DNA from: Rothia nasimurium
GTDB lineage: Bacteria > Actinomycetota > Actinomycetes > Actinomycetales > Micrococcaceae
Assembly: GCF_928382285.1 (NCBI RefSeq)
Contig: NZ_CAKMSS010000007.1
Coordinates: 61,430 to 125,429, forward strand
DNA: 64,000 nt
Direction: 5' to 3'
Position numbers and translations under genes: made by a program. Each line of letters starts with the position of its first letter. Positions within the stretch are counted from its first letter, which is position 1. Below, piece after piece: positions 32,950-42,155 of the stretch. The notes beneath the pieces are model-generated. The model was given only the letters and a program-made list of their open reading frames with translations, did no database searches and was not told where the DNA came from.

Positions 32950-33942
32950 ATGCGCGCCATCCTCGAAGAAGAACACGGCGGCCCCGAGGTGCTGGTCGTG
33001 AGCGAGCAGCCGACGCCGACACCTGGCCCCGGCCAGGTGCTGCTACGGGTGGCGGCCAGCGGGGTCAACCGGGCGGACGTCTCCCAGCGGCAGGGCTTTT
33101 ACCCTCCTCCCCCTGGGGCTAGTTCCATCTACGGCCTGGAGGTCTCGGGCACGGTGGAAGCTGTGGGGGAGGGCGTCGATGAGGGCTACCTAAACCTAGA
33201 GCGGGTCGCCCTGCTCGCTGGCGGTGGGTATGCCGAGTACGTGGCGGTGGACCTGAACCACACCCTGCCGGTGCCCGAAGGCATCAGCCTCGAAGACGCC
33301 GCCGGCCTCATTGAGGTGGCTGCAACGGTCTACTCCAACCTGGTTCTTACCCTGGGGGTTGCACCCCGCCCCGAGGGCAACAACGGCAAAACCCTGCTCA
33401 TTCACGGTGGCACCGGCGGCATCGGCACCCACGCTATCGAACTGGCCCGAGCCCTGGGACTACAGGTTTTTGCCACCGGCGGTAGCGACGAAAAGTGTGA
33501 CTTCATTCGGGCGCTGGGCGCTGAGGCTATCAACTACCGCACTCAGGACTTTCGCGAAACCGTCCGCCAGCTTACGGACGGACGCGGGGCCGACTACATC
33601 CTGGACGTTGTGGGGGGAGCCTACCTAGAAGAGAACATTAAGACCCTGGCGGTAGATGGCTCTATGGCCGTCATCGGCCTGCAGGGCGGCCCCAAGGGGC
33701 AGCTCAACCTGGGCTATATGCTCCCGCGCCGCTTGAGCGTGCACGCCACCTCCCTGCGCTCGCGGTCGGCTGCTGATAAGGCCCGCATCGTCGACGGTGT
33801 GGGGCAGCTTGTGTGGCCCCTGATTGAAAGCGGGGAGATCTCAAACCATACCAGCGCCGTCTTCCCGCTTGAGCGGGCATCAGAAGCCCATGCCCATTTA
33901 GAAGCCGGGGAGCATCGCGGCAAAATCCTGCTGACCCCCTAA
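32950..33942 (+). CDS. NAD(P)H:quinone oxidoreductase, medium-chain dehydrogenase family
   Basis: A 330-residue MDR-superfamily enzyme of the QorA/TP53I3 type. The N-terminal GroES-like domain contains VAASGVNRADVSQRQGFYPP. The Rossmann motif is IHGGTGGIGTHAIELARALG near 157-176, followed by GAEAINYR and DVVGGAYL. No zinc-binding cysteines are present, as expected for quinone reductases. The ATG at 32950 has GAGAAGGAG upstream. Stand-alone gene. Confidence 0.92.
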   Translation: MRAILEEEHGGPEVLVVSEQPTPTPGPGQVLLRVAASGVNRADVSQRQGFYPPPPGASSIYGLEVSGTVEAVGEGVDEGYLNLERVALLAGGGYAEYVAVDLNHTLPVPEGISLEDAAGLIEVAATVYSNLVLTLGVAPRPEGNNGKTLLIHGGTGGIGTHAIELARALGLQVFATGGSDEKCDFIRALGAEAINYRTQDFRETVRQLTDGRGADYILDVVGGAYLEENIKTLAVDGSMAVIGLQGGPKGQLNLGYMLPRRLSVHATSLRSRSAADKARIVDGVGQLVWPLIESGEISNHTSAVFPLERASEAHAHLEAGEHRGKILLTP

Positions 33943-34105
33943 ACCGCGGGCGTCCGCGCATCTGCGGCGGGCGCCCTGCCGACCGGTGAATGAAAAGCGG
34001 CGTCACAAGCGCCGTAATATGTGACCTGGCGCCCATAGGAGAGTATTGTGTGAGTGCACACACCCACACAGTTGTGGGACATCACAGTCACATTGGAGCC
34101 TCACC

Positions 34106-36376
34106 ATGTCACCACAGAGCTCTTCAACCCTAGAGCAGGAGCGGCCGAAGCCCTACGTCGACCCCGACGTGCTCGATGCCGAACACCGTACCTGGAAGCC
34201 CAAAACTATCGCCATCTGGGCCCTCATCGCCCTGGTCGGAGCGGTTTCCTGGTCCATGATCGCTATCTTCCGCGGCGAAACCGTCAACGCCATCTGGTTC
34301 GTCTTCGCCGCCGTCTGTAGCTACCTGATTGCCTACCGTTTCTACGCCCGCTTCATCGAAGCCAAGCTCACCCAGCCCGATGACCGCCGCGCGACCCCCG
34401 CCGAATACGACGCTGACGGCAAGGACTACGCCGCCACCGACCGCCGCGTACTCTACGGCCACCACTTCGCCGCTATCGCGGGCGCTGGCCCCCTAGTAGG
34501 CCCCGTCCTGGCAGCCCAGATGGGCTTCTTGCCCGGCACCATCTGGATTATCGTCGGCGTTATCTTCGCCGGTGCCGTGCAGGACTACCTGGTGCTCTTC
34601 TTCTCCATGCGCCGGGGCGGACGCTCCCTGGGCCAGATGGCCAAGGAAGAGCTAGGAACCGTAGGTGGCTACGCCGCCATTCTGGCAACCCTGGCCATCA
34701 TGATCATCATTACCGCTATCCTTGCCCTGGTCGTGGTCAACGCCCTGGGTGAATCCCCCTGGGGTGTTTTCTCGGTAGGTATGACTATCCCCATCGCCCT
34801 CTTTATGGGCGTTTACCTGCGCTACCTGCGCCCCGGTAAGGTGGGCGAAGTATCGCTGATTGGCTTCATGCTGCTCATGGCCGCTATCGTGGGCGGCGGC
34901 TGGGTCTCCAACACCGCCTGGGGCATGGAGTACCTGCTGCTTGACCGCGTCACCCTGGCCTGGTGCGTCATTATCTACGGCTTTATCGCTGCCGTCCTGC
35001 CCGTCTGGTTGCTGCTCGCCCCGCGCGATTACCTCTCAACCTTCATGAAGGTGGGCACCATCGTGCTGCTGGCTGTCGGCATTATCGTCGTCCGCCCCGA
35101 AATCACCGTTCCCGCCATCAGTGAGTTCGCCGGCCGCGCCGACGGCCCCGTCTGGTCAGGTTCCCTCTTCCCCTTCCTCTTTGTCACCATCGCCTGCGGT
35201 GCTCTGTCTGGCTTCCACGCCCTCATCGCCTCGGGTACCACTCCCAAGATGGTTGAAAAGGAACGCCAGACCCGTTTCATTGGCTACGGTGGCATGCTCA
35301 TGGAATCCTTCGTCGCCATCATGGCCCTGGTGGCTGCTGTCACCATCGACCGCGGCATCTACTTCGCCATGAACTCAGCAGCCGGGGCAACCGGCGGTAC
35401 CGTCGAATCAGCGGCCGTTTTCGTTAACTCCCTGGGCCTGACTGGCGTGCACGTCACCCCCGAACTGCTGCAGGGTACTGCGGACGCCGTCGGCGAGCAC
35501 TCCATCGTCTCCCGCACCGGTGGCGCCCCCACCCTGGCTGTGGGTATGGCGCTGATTCTCAACCAGATGCTGCCCTGGTTCGAACTCACCAGCTTCTGGT
35601 ACCACTTCGCCATCATGTTTGAGGCCCTCTTCATCCTCACCGCGGTGGACGCCGGTACCCGCGTAGCCCGCTTCATGCTCTCGGATACCCTGGGCAACTT
35701 CTTCCCCAAGTTCCGCGACCATAACTGGCGACTGGGCGCCTGGCTGACCACCGCCGTCATGGTGGCAGGCTGGGGTTCGATTCTGATTCTGGGTGTCACC
35801 GACCCGCTCGGCGGCATCAACACCTTCTACCCCCTCTTCGGTATCGCCAACCAGCTGCTGGCTGCTGTTGCGCTGGCTGTCTGCCTGGCGATTGCCGCGA
35901 ACAAGGGCCGCTTCAAGTACCTCTGGATTATCGCCCTGCCCCTGGTCTTCGACCTGGTCGTTACGGTGGTGGGCTCCTACCAGAAGATTTTCTCGTCCAA
36001 CCCCGCTGTGGGCTACTGGGCGAACCACTTCCGCTACAAGGACGCCCTGGCAGCCGGTGAAACCTCGCTGGGTGCGGCTAAGGACGTCGCTGCCATGGAG
36101 GCGGTTGTGCGCAACACCTTCGTGCAGGGCTCGCTTTCTATCCTCTTCGTGGTGCTGACCCTGGTGGTCGTTATTACCGCCCTGATTGAGGTCATCAAGG
36201 CTAAGAACGGCCACGCGAAGGAAAGCAAGGAAAACCCCTACATCGAGTCGAAGCTCTACGCCCCGGCTGGCATGATTGCCACCCCCGCCGAGCGGGAGCT
36301 AGAGGCCCAGTGGCAGGAGTTCTACCGCAAGCACCCCGACCAGATCAGCGGTTCTGCCGGGCACAGTGGCCACTAG
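34106..36376 (+). CDS. cstA: CstA-family carbon starvation/pyruvate transporter
   Basis: Large membrane transporter for peptides or pyruvate under carbon limitation. The 756-residue protein has many helices and CstA signatures: YGHHFAAIAGAGPLVGPVLA, FAGAVQDYLVLFFSMRRGG, ITIACGALSGFHALIASGTT-like, and a C-terminal WxxFYRKHP. The ATG at 34106 is used since GGAG lies 9 bp upstream. YbdD-type gene follows after 9 bp, the usual partner. Confidence 0.94.
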   Translation: MSPQSSSTLEQERPKPYVDPDVLDAEHRTWKPKTIAIWALIALVGAVSWSMIAIFRGETVNAIWFVFAAVCSYLIAYRFYARFIEAKLTQPDDRRATPAEYDADGKDYAATDRRVLYGHHFAAIAGAGPLVGPVLAAQMGFLPGTIWIIVGVIFAGAVQDYLVLFFSMRRGGRSLGQMAKEELGTVGGYAAILATLAIMIIITAILALVVVNALGESPWGVFSVGMTIPIALFMGVYLRYLRPGKVGEVSLIGFMLLMAAIVGGGWVSNTAWGMEYLLLDRVTLAWCVIIYGFIAAVLPVWLLLAPRDYLSTFMKVGTIVLLAVGIIVVRPEITVPAISEFAGRADGPVWSGSLFPFLFVTIACGALSGFHALIASGTTPKMVEKERQTRFIGYGGMLMESFVAIMALVAAVTIDRGIYFAMNSAAGATGGTVESAAVFVNSLGLTGVHVTPELLQGTADAVGEHSIVSRTGGAPTLAVGMALILNQMLPWFELTSFWYHFAIMFEALFILTAVDAGTRVARFMLSDTLGNFFPKFRDHNWRLGAWLTTAVMVAGWGSILILGVTDPLGGINTFYPLFGIANQLLAAVALAVCLAIAANKGRFKYLWIIALPLVFDLVVTVVGSYQKIFSSNPAVGYWANHFRYKDALAAGETSLGAAKDVAAMEAVVRNTFVQGSLSILFVVLTLVVVITALIEVIKAKNGHAKESKENPYIESKLYAPAGMIATPAERELEAQWQEFYRKHPDQISGSAGHSGH

Positions 36377-36385
36377 GAGGGGAAT

Positions 36386-36574
36386 ATGAGCATCCGTTCT
36401 TTCCTCGCCCGCGTCCGCTGGTTCGCTAACGGAGTTATGGGCGCAGATAAGTACCAGAAGTACCTGGCCCACCACCGCGCCAGCGGCTGCGCCCACGCTC
36501 CTATGACCGAGCGGGAGTTCTGGAAAGACTACACTGACTCCCTCGATAAGAACCCGGGAGCTCGGTGCTGCTAG
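36386..36574 (+). CDS. YbdD/YjiX (DUF466) family small protein
   Basis: A 62-residue protein almost always encoded right after CstA/BtsT transporters; it is thought to assist the transporter. Family hallmarks: GADKYQKYLAHHR, then MTEREFWKDYTD, and a C-terminal ARCC cysteine pair. AGGAGGGG lies 4 bp before the ATG. Coupled with cstA. Confidence 0.92.
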   Translation: MSIRSFLARVRWFANGVMGADKYQKYLAHHRASGCAHAPMTEREFWKDYTDSLDKNPGARCC

Positions 36575-36639
36575 GAATAGTGAGAGGCTACGTGCGAAGG
36601 GAAGACTTGCCGTAGCGCATCACAAAGAAGTCTCGATAT

Positions 36640-36757
36640 AGCGAGGTACGGGGACATACGGAAGTCGACTGGCTGGGGCTGGCATGAATCGCCTGTGAGC
36701 GAAGCGAACCGGCGAGAAGGTTAGTCGGCGGAGTGTGTCCCCGTACCTCGCTTTTTC
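36640..36757 (+). terminator. Long branched hairpin with U-tract after the cstA operon
   Basis: Perfect 17-bp arms (36640-36656 and 36736-36752) are followed by TTTTTC. The 79-nt interior pairs again: CGACT with AGTCG, and TCGCC with GGCGA. It works as a terminator, but the size and the inner branches are unusual; a small RNA or a mobile palindromic element is possible. Confidence 0.6.
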
Positions 36758-36817
36758 AACATCCAGTAGCAAATATTAGGGTAACCTAAGTATGTAGACC
36801 TCGTGGAAGGAGTAACC

Positions 36818-37303
36818 GTGGGTATCAAAGACTTCCTGCAGAGCCGCAGGGACGACGCCGAACTTGGCAAAGGTCTCTGGCGTCGCGCTCACGACCGCTT
36901 CGTTCGTGGCCTCGACCGCTTCCACCAGATTCTTGAACGGGTGCCCGCCGGCCCCACTTTTGAAGAGCTTGTCCCCCTGGCTAATGACCTGGCTGACCTG
37001 CTGCCGCGCGTCCGCACCGTTGCCGCTGAGGCTCAGCGCCTGGCCCCCAGCGAATCAAACGATATCCCCGCTTCTCCCACCGGGGTGTACTCCGACCTGC
37101 ACCGGGCGCTTTCCAGGGCGGGTAACTCTCTAGCCCTTTGTGCTGAGGCCCTGGCTATGACCCGTTGCACCGGTGATTGCGGCACCGACTGCACCCGCAC
37201 CGCCACTATTGCCCGTCGGGTTGAAACGGTGCAGCAGCACGTTGCGGACGCCGAAGCCCGCCTGGATGCCGCCCGGCAGGAAGCCCTGGCCCCGGCGTCC
37301 TAA
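36818..37303 (+). CDS. Conserved hypothetical protein with Cys cluster
   Basis: A 161-residue helical protein of unknown function. The GTG at 36818 is chosen because AAGGAG lies 6 bp upstream. The N-terminal two-thirds is an amphipathic helical bundle (LWRRAHDRFVRGLDRFHQIL). Near residue 125 comes CTGDCGTDCT, four Cys/Asp-spaced positions that could bind metal. No signal peptide or membrane segment. Alone between a terminator and an acyltransferase gene. Confidence 0.72.
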   Translation: MGIKDFLQSRRDDAELGKGLWRRAHDRFVRGLDRFHQILERVPAGPTFEELVPLANDLADLLPRVRTVAAEAQRLAPSESNDIPASPTGVYSDLHRALSRAGNSLALCAEALAMTRCTGDCGTDCTRTATIARRVETVQQHVADAEARLDAARQEALAPAS

Positions 37304-37450
37304 CCGGTTCTGTCACCCATATCGCGTAGCTATCCCCTAAAAAGTGCCTGCCCACCTGCACTGCTAGCCGGTAAGGTAGGTGGGTGCCCGTTCGCGCTTT
37401 CTCAGGGCACCGCCACACACCGCACCTGATTCAGAGGGGATTTCTACGCC

Positions 37451-38617
37451 ATGAACCGCTATGCCCACATTGACGCGATGCGCGCTTTTGCGGTGCTTTT
37501 GGTGGTGTTTTCCCACGCCGGGCTGACCTTTGTGCCGGGCGGGTCGGGCGTAACGATTTTCTTTGCTATCTCGGGCTTCATCATCACTTACCTGCTGCTG
37601 CGGGAGCGCGATAAAACCGGTAGCTTCGACCTAGCAGGCTTTTATATTCGCCGCCTGCTCAAAATCGCCCCGCCCCTGATTCTGGCGATTGTGATACCCA
37701 CGCTGGTCTATCGATCGATGGGTGGGGCCGTCGATACCCTGGACTTCCTGGGGCAGGTCTTCTTCTTCTTTAACCTGCGCTACCTGGACTCGCAGATTAC
37801 GGTACTGCCGGGTACGCACGTGATGTGGTCCCTGTCGATCGAAGAGCAGTTTTACCTGGTCTTTGCCCTAATCTGGCTGGTGCTGGTGCGCTGGACTGCC
37901 TACCGGCGGGCACTGACCGTACTGGGTGTAGCCGTGGTGCTCTACTCATCGCTGTCTCGTTGGGTTCTGCATGACGCCGGTGCTAGTGCCGACCGCATCT
38001 ACTTCGGCACCGACACCCGCATGGAGGCTATTGCCATCGGCATGCTCACCGCCCTGTGGTACCACCGCTACGCCGCGGACGAAATGGTGCTGGGGCGCGA
38101 GGTCGTGGGCCGCCGCTACCGGTCGGGGGCCCTGATTCAGGGCGGACGCACCATCCCGCTTCTCGGGCGCAACTGGGTGCTTTTCGCCGCCCTGGGGGTC
38201 TACCTGCTGACCCTGGTGATTCGTGATGATACCTTCCGCGATACGGTGCGCTATTCGCTCCAGGCCTGGGCGGCGTCCGCTGTGATGCTCTGGGGCCTGG
38301 TTGCTTCGCGCCAGCCGCTGGGCGCTACTGTGCACCGCTTCTTGGCCTGGCGGCCCTTACAGCTGATTGGCCTGTCGAGCTACAGCATTTACCTGGTGCA
38401 CGACGTGCTCTTCAAGGCCCTGGAACCCCACCTGCACGGGCTGCCCACCCTGGCCCAGGTTGCCCTGCTGGCCCCTCTGGGCGTGGCCGCCGGTGTGGCG
38501 ATGTATCTGGTGGTCGAAGTGCCGGTAATGCGTTTTAAAGACCGCTACTTCGGGGCGAGCTGGAAGAAGCAGGCGGCAGCGGTCGATACCCCCGGCCCCA
38601 TGGGAACTAAGAGCTAG
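37451..38617 (+). CDS. Acyltransferase family 3 (OafA/YrhL-type) membrane protein
   Basis: Integral membrane acyltransferase that likely O-acetylates a surface glycan. The 388-residue protein begins with the family motif HIDAMRAFAVLLVVFSHAG (catalytic His near residue 22). GVTIFFAISGFIITYLLLRE and SIEEQFYLVFALIW follow, with ten or so helices in all. No extracellular SGNH domain is attached. AGGGGATTTC lies before the ATG. Single gene; convergent with the response-regulator gene. Confidence 0.88.
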   Translation: MNRYAHIDAMRAFAVLLVVFSHAGLTFVPGGSGVTIFFAISGFIITYLLLRERDKTGSFDLAGFYIRRLLKIAPPLILAIVIPTLVYRSMGGAVDTLDFLGQVFFFFNLRYLDSQITVLPGTHVMWSLSIEEQFYLVFALIWLVLVRWTAYRRALTVLGVAVVLYSSLSRWVLHDAGASADRIYFGTDTRMEAIAIGMLTALWYHRYAADEMVLGREVVGRRYRSGALIQGGRTIPLLGRNWVLFAALGVYLLTLVIRDDTFRDTVRYSLQAWAASAVMLWGLVASRQPLGATVHRFLAWRPLQLIGLSSYSIYLVHDVLFKALEPHLHGLPTLAQVALLAPLGVAAGVAMYLVVEVPVMRFKDRYFGASWKKQAAAVDTPGPMGTKS

Positions 38618-38630
38618 CGGGAACCACGAG

Positions 38631-39260
38631 CTAGAGCAGCCCCTCGCTCCGTGCCGCCGCGATAGCTGCCGTGCGGTTATCGACGCCCAGCTTGGTGTAT
38701 ATATGCACCAGGTGGGTCTTCACCGTGGCCTGAGAAATAAAGAGGGCCTCAGCCAGCTCCTTATTGGTAGCCCCGGTAGCCAGTAGCTTGAGCAGCTCCA
38801 TCTCGCGGGCCGACAGAGAAATAGCGGGTCGCTGCATACGCTCCATCAGAGCAGCCGTAATCTCGGGCGACAGCGTCCGCTCACCCCGCGCCGTCGCCAG
38901 CACCGCCGCCTGCACCTGCTCGGGCGGGGCGTCCTTCAGCAGATAGCCCAGGGCCCCTGCCTCAATAGCTGCAACGATATCGCCCTGGGTGTCAAAGGTC
39001 GTCAAGATTAGCACCGGCGGCCCGCCCGCAGCCTTGAAAGCGCGGGTTGCCTCGATGCCGTCCATGGGTTTCATCTGAATATCCATGACCACCACATCCA
39101 GCGCTGCCCCAGCCCGGGCCTGCTCCGCGGCTACGGCGAGCGCCGCCGACCCGTCGGCTGCTTCGGCAACCACATCGATGCCTTCAAAGCTTTCGAACAT
39201 GGCGCGCAGGCCGGCGCGGACGACGGGGTGGTCATCAACGAGTAGGGCGCGGACGGTCAC
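38631..39260 (-). CDS. NarL/LuxR-family response regulator (ChrA-like)
   Basis: A 209-residue two-component regulator. Receiver domain with DDHPVVRAG and the phospho-acceptor in VVMDIQMKPMDG (D near residue 59). The C-terminal LuxR helix-turn-helix reads LSAREMELLKLLATGATNKE then LAEALFISQATVKTHL. It follows the sensor kinase gene with a 17-bp gap. The kinase/regulator pair is divergent from an FtsX-type exporter, as for corynebacterial ChrSA next to HrtBA, so heme sensing is a reasonable inference. Confidence 0.88.
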   Translation of the reverse strand: MTVRALLVDDHPVVRAGLRAMFESFEGIDVVAEAADGSAALAVAAEQARAGAALDVVVMDIQMKPMDGIEATRAFKAAGGPPVLILTTFDTQGDIVAAIEAGALGYLLKDAPPEQVQAAVLATARGERTLSPEITAALMERMQRPAISLSAREMELLKLLATGATNKELAEALFISQATVKTHLVHIYTKLGVDNRTAAIAAARSEGLL

Positions 39261-39277
39261 TGGGCCTCCTGGTCGGG

Positions 39278-40636
39278 TCAGTGCTGGTTGGTCTGGTTGA
39301 GGGGGATACGGGCTGTGAGCACTGTGCCTTCGCCTGGAGTGCTTTCAATGTCTAGGCTACCGCCGATGCGGGTGACTCGCTCGGTGAGGGAAGTGAGCCC
39401 GTAGCCGGTTCCGGTTTCGCTGAGGGGGCCCGCTGCTAGGGGAGTGGAGGTGAAGCCGCGGCCGTTGTCGAAGACGTCGAGGGTGACTTCGCCGGGCCAG
39501 ATGCTGAGGGTGAGGGCCGCGCGGCTAGCTTCGGCGTGGGCGGCGACGTTGGCGAGGGCGCCCTGGGCTACGCGCATGAGGGTTGCCGATACCGCCTCGG
39601 GCAGGGCGTTGGCTGTTTCTTCCTTCCCTTCAAGAATAAAGGCGCAAGTGAGGGGTTTCCCGGCGGCTTTTTGGGCGGTCTCGGTGGACGCGGCGAGAGC
39701 CCTGAGCGCTGACACCAGGGAGTCATCCAGGGCAGGGGATGAGAGATCCCGAATAAAGCGGCGGGCCTCAGCCAGGTTTGCGGCGGCAGAGTCCTGGATA
39801 ACGCGCACCTGGGCGGCTGCGGCGTCCGCCTTTCCTTCCTGAAGCGAGGACGCCGCTGCCCGGGAGACCAGCACAATGGACGAAAGCCCCTGGGCCAGGG
39901 TGTCGTGGATTTCGCGGGCCAGGCGCTCGCGTTCTTCGAGCTTACCGGCGCTGTATTGCTGCTGGACGAGCTCGGCCTGTACCGCGCGAAGCTGCTGGGC
40001 GAGCTGGTACTGGCGGGCGGCATCGGCGCGCAAGGCGCGGTAGGTGAAAGAGATGACGATGGCGAGCAGGGCCCCCAGGGTGGGGCCGATGAGGTAGCCG
40101 GGGGCTAGACCTTCTGAGTGAAGGTAGTCGAGGCCAAACCCGGCAGGCCCCACCAGGGGCAGAGCAATGGCCAGGGCGCAGAGGACGAGGGTGGCAGCTA
40201 CCCCTGCTGCGGGAGCGAGCAGGTGCAGGTAGAGGAACATAATGGGGAAGACCACCCAGGTGAAGGAGCTATCGAGCGCCATAAGCCCCAGCCACAGCAG
40301 GGTAATGATTAGCAGCCACAGGTGGGCAGGGGTAAAGCGGGCTGCCTGCCGGTAGCGGGCGGACGCACCCGGCCGGGGGAAGAGGTCGGGGAAGGTAGCC
40401 GGTAGTCCCCGCCGGTTCTCGTAGACCGTACCGGCCAGATAGATGCCACCGAGCGCCAGCGAGAGCACCCCGATAACGGTATGCCGCACCTGATAGACGC
40501 TGCCGACCACGGCCAGAACGGCACCAAAACACAGCAGAAAAGCGAACATGACGTGCAGGCTCACCCGCAGAATCTTGAGCACCAGCAGGGTCTGCTGCGA
40601 GGAGGTAGCGGGGAGGGGGCTGGGCGCGGTCGTCAT
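39278..40636 (-). CDS. NarL-type sensor histidine kinase (ChrS-like)
   Basis: A 452-residue membrane sensor kinase. The N-terminal ~210 residues contain about six helices with short loops, so signals are probably sensed within the membrane. HisKA_3 follows with LEERERLAREIHDTLAQGLS (His near 248) and a HATPase domain with FDNGRGF and GYGLTSLTERV. The membrane-embedded sensor design and the divergent exporter genes resemble heme sensor ChrS. The start lies 215 bp from that of the exporter permease; palindromes lie in between. Confidence 0.87.
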   Translation of the reverse strand: MTTAPSPLPATSSQQTLLVLKILRVSLHVMFAFLLCFGAVLAVVGSVYQVRHTVIGVLSLALGGIYLAGTVYENRRGLPATFPDLFPRPGASARYRQAARFTPAHLWLLIITLLWLGLMALDSSFTWVVFPIMFLYLHLLAPAAGVAATLVLCALAIALPLVGPAGFGLDYLHSEGLAPGYLIGPTLGALLAIVISFTYRALRADAARQYQLAQQLRAVQAELVQQQYSAGKLEERERLAREIHDTLAQGLSSIVLVSRAAASSLQEGKADAAAAQVRVIQDSAAANLAEARRFIRDLSSPALDDSLVSALRALAASTETAQKAAGKPLTCAFILEGKEETANALPEAVSATLMRVAQGALANVAAHAEASRAALTLSIWPGEVTLDVFDNGRGFTSTPLAAGPLSETGTGYGLTSLTERVTRIGGSLDIESTPGEGTVLTARIPLNQTNQH

Positions 40637-40665
40637 ACAAACTCACTTTACCTTTAGCTGAGGCT

Positions 40666-40758
40666 GTGCAGGGTTTTTGGGCTGTGTGCAGAGAAAACCC
40701 TGCACCCAGCCCAAGAAGTCTGCACAGCGGGCGGGGCCGCATCAACCAAATGGTTGAT
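40666..40758. promoter_or_regulatory. Palindromic elements in the kinase/exporter divergent promoter
   Basis: Three inverted repeats: GTGCAGGGTTTT (40666-40677) with AAAACCCTGCAC (40694-40705); the outer GCTGTGCAG (40663-40671) with CTGCACAGC (40720-40728); and ATCAACCA-AA-TGGTTGAT (40741-40758). The last, compact palindrome lies about 95 bp before the permease ATG and is the best operator candidate for the divergent response regulator. Confidence 0.5.
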
Positions 40759-40851
40759 TCCAGGTTCAACCCTTACCCCGATGTGGGCAACCCCCGGTGG
40801 GAGCTTGAATAGAAGTATCAAGTTTTCCTGTGTTTGAAAGGTAGTGCAGTC

Positions 40852-41943
40852 ATGTTCGTTGGTTGGCGTGACATCCTCTTCGCCAAGGGCCGTTTTACCC
40901 TGATTGGGGCGACCGTAGCCCTGATTACCCTGCTGCTGGTCATGCTGACCGGCCTGACCGGCGGACTGGGTAACCAGAACACCGATGCCCTTGAAAAGAT
41001 GGGAGCTGACCGCTTCGTATTCGCTCCGTCTGAGAGCGGTGGCAAGGCCTCCTTCACCGATTCTGCTGTCACTGCCGACCTGCAGGAGGAGTGGCAGGCA
41101 GCCGGTGCCAAAGCCACCCCGGTCGGTTTCCTCACCGGCAAGGTTGAGGGCAACGGAGCCGCTTCGATGAGCCTGATTGCCACCCCGGCAGGGTCTGATC
41201 TGATTGAGCGCACCGCACCCCTGATCCAGGGCACCGAACCCGCTGACGGCCAGATCGCCCTGCCCGCCGGCGTCGCTGAAGAGATTGGCGCGACCGTGGG
41301 CGATACCGTCACCTTCTCGGGTACCGACGTAACCGTCTCAGGCATCACCGAGGACACCTTCTACTCCCACACCAACGCAGGCTGGGCCACCACCGCCACC
41401 TGGCAGAACATCACCCACCAGCGTGAAACCGAAGGGCAGAGCGCCGTGCTCGGCACCGTCCTGGCCGTAACCGGTAGCGCAGACTACGCAGCCACCGCAG
41501 ATGCCACCGGAACCCAGGCTTTGACCACCCGCGAGTCCTTCGCAGCCCTGCCCGCCTACTCCTCCGAGAACGGCTCCCTCAAAACCATGCAGGGCTTCCT
41601 CTACGGTATCTCTGCCCTGGTGATTATCTCCTTCTTGACCGTCTGGACCATCCAGCGCACCCGCGACATCGCCGTCATGCGCGCCCTGGGCGCCTCCCAC
41701 ACCTTCCTCACCAAGGACGCCCTCGCCCAGGCAGCGGTGATTCTCGCCGTCGGTGCCGCCCTCGGTGCCCTGGTGGGCTGGGGGCTCGGCACCCTGGCCG
41801 CAGGAGCCGTACCCTTCCAGCTCTCAGCCCTCACCATTGCCGGCCCCGCCGCCGGCATCTGGGCCCTGGGCATGGGCGGCGCCCTCATCGCCCTGCGCCG
41901 CGTCGCCACCGTAGACCCCATGATTGCCCTCGGCGGCAACTAG
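40852..41943 (+). CDS. FtsX-type ABC transporter permease, HrtB-like
   Basis: A 363-residue permease with one N-terminal helix (FTLIGATVALITLLLVMLTGL), a ~200-residue extracytoplasmic domain and three C-terminal helices, the MacB/FtsX layout. The opening GWRDILFAKGRFTLIG is similar to that of heme exporter permease HrtB. The ATG at 40852 is used in place of a TTG at 40834. It is followed by an ATPase gene after 212 bp. A heme-export role is inferred from the family and the divergent two-component genes. Confidence 0.83.
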   Translation: MFVGWRDILFAKGRFTLIGATVALITLLLVMLTGLTGGLGNQNTDALEKMGADRFVFAPSESGGKASFTDSAVTADLQEEWQAAGAKATPVGFLTGKVEGNGAASMSLIATPAGSDLIERTAPLIQGTEPADGQIALPAGVAEEIGATVGDTVTFSGTDVTVSGITEDTFYSHTNAGWATTATWQNITHQRETEGQSAVLGTVLAVTGSADYAATADATGTQALTTRESFAALPAYSSENGSLKTMQGFLYGISALVIISFLTVWTIQRTRDIAVMRALGASHTFLTKDALAQAAVILAVGAALGALVGWGLGTLAAGAVPFQLSALTIAGPAAGIWALGMGGALIALRRVATVDPMIALGGN

Positions 41944-42155
41944 AACAGTCTGCCAAGAGGGATCGGGTGCGCTTTCGCCTGCCGACCCTCTCGGCACTCG
42001 CGCCGGGGCGCTCGGCCGATTCACGCCCCGCCTTGCGGCGGATTCCGCTCGCTCTTGCGTGCTGGCGCACCCGCTTGCTCCATCGCAGCCAGCAGGCTCC
42101 AGCACACCCGCTCCCTCTATCTAAACTCGCTTACCTCCCCTGAAAGAGACCATTC

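Noticed and set aside
35408..36214. 268-codon minus-strand frame inside cstA
   Set aside because: Antisense shadow of a conserved transporter; no start signal and an implausible His/Gly/Val/Glu-rich composition.
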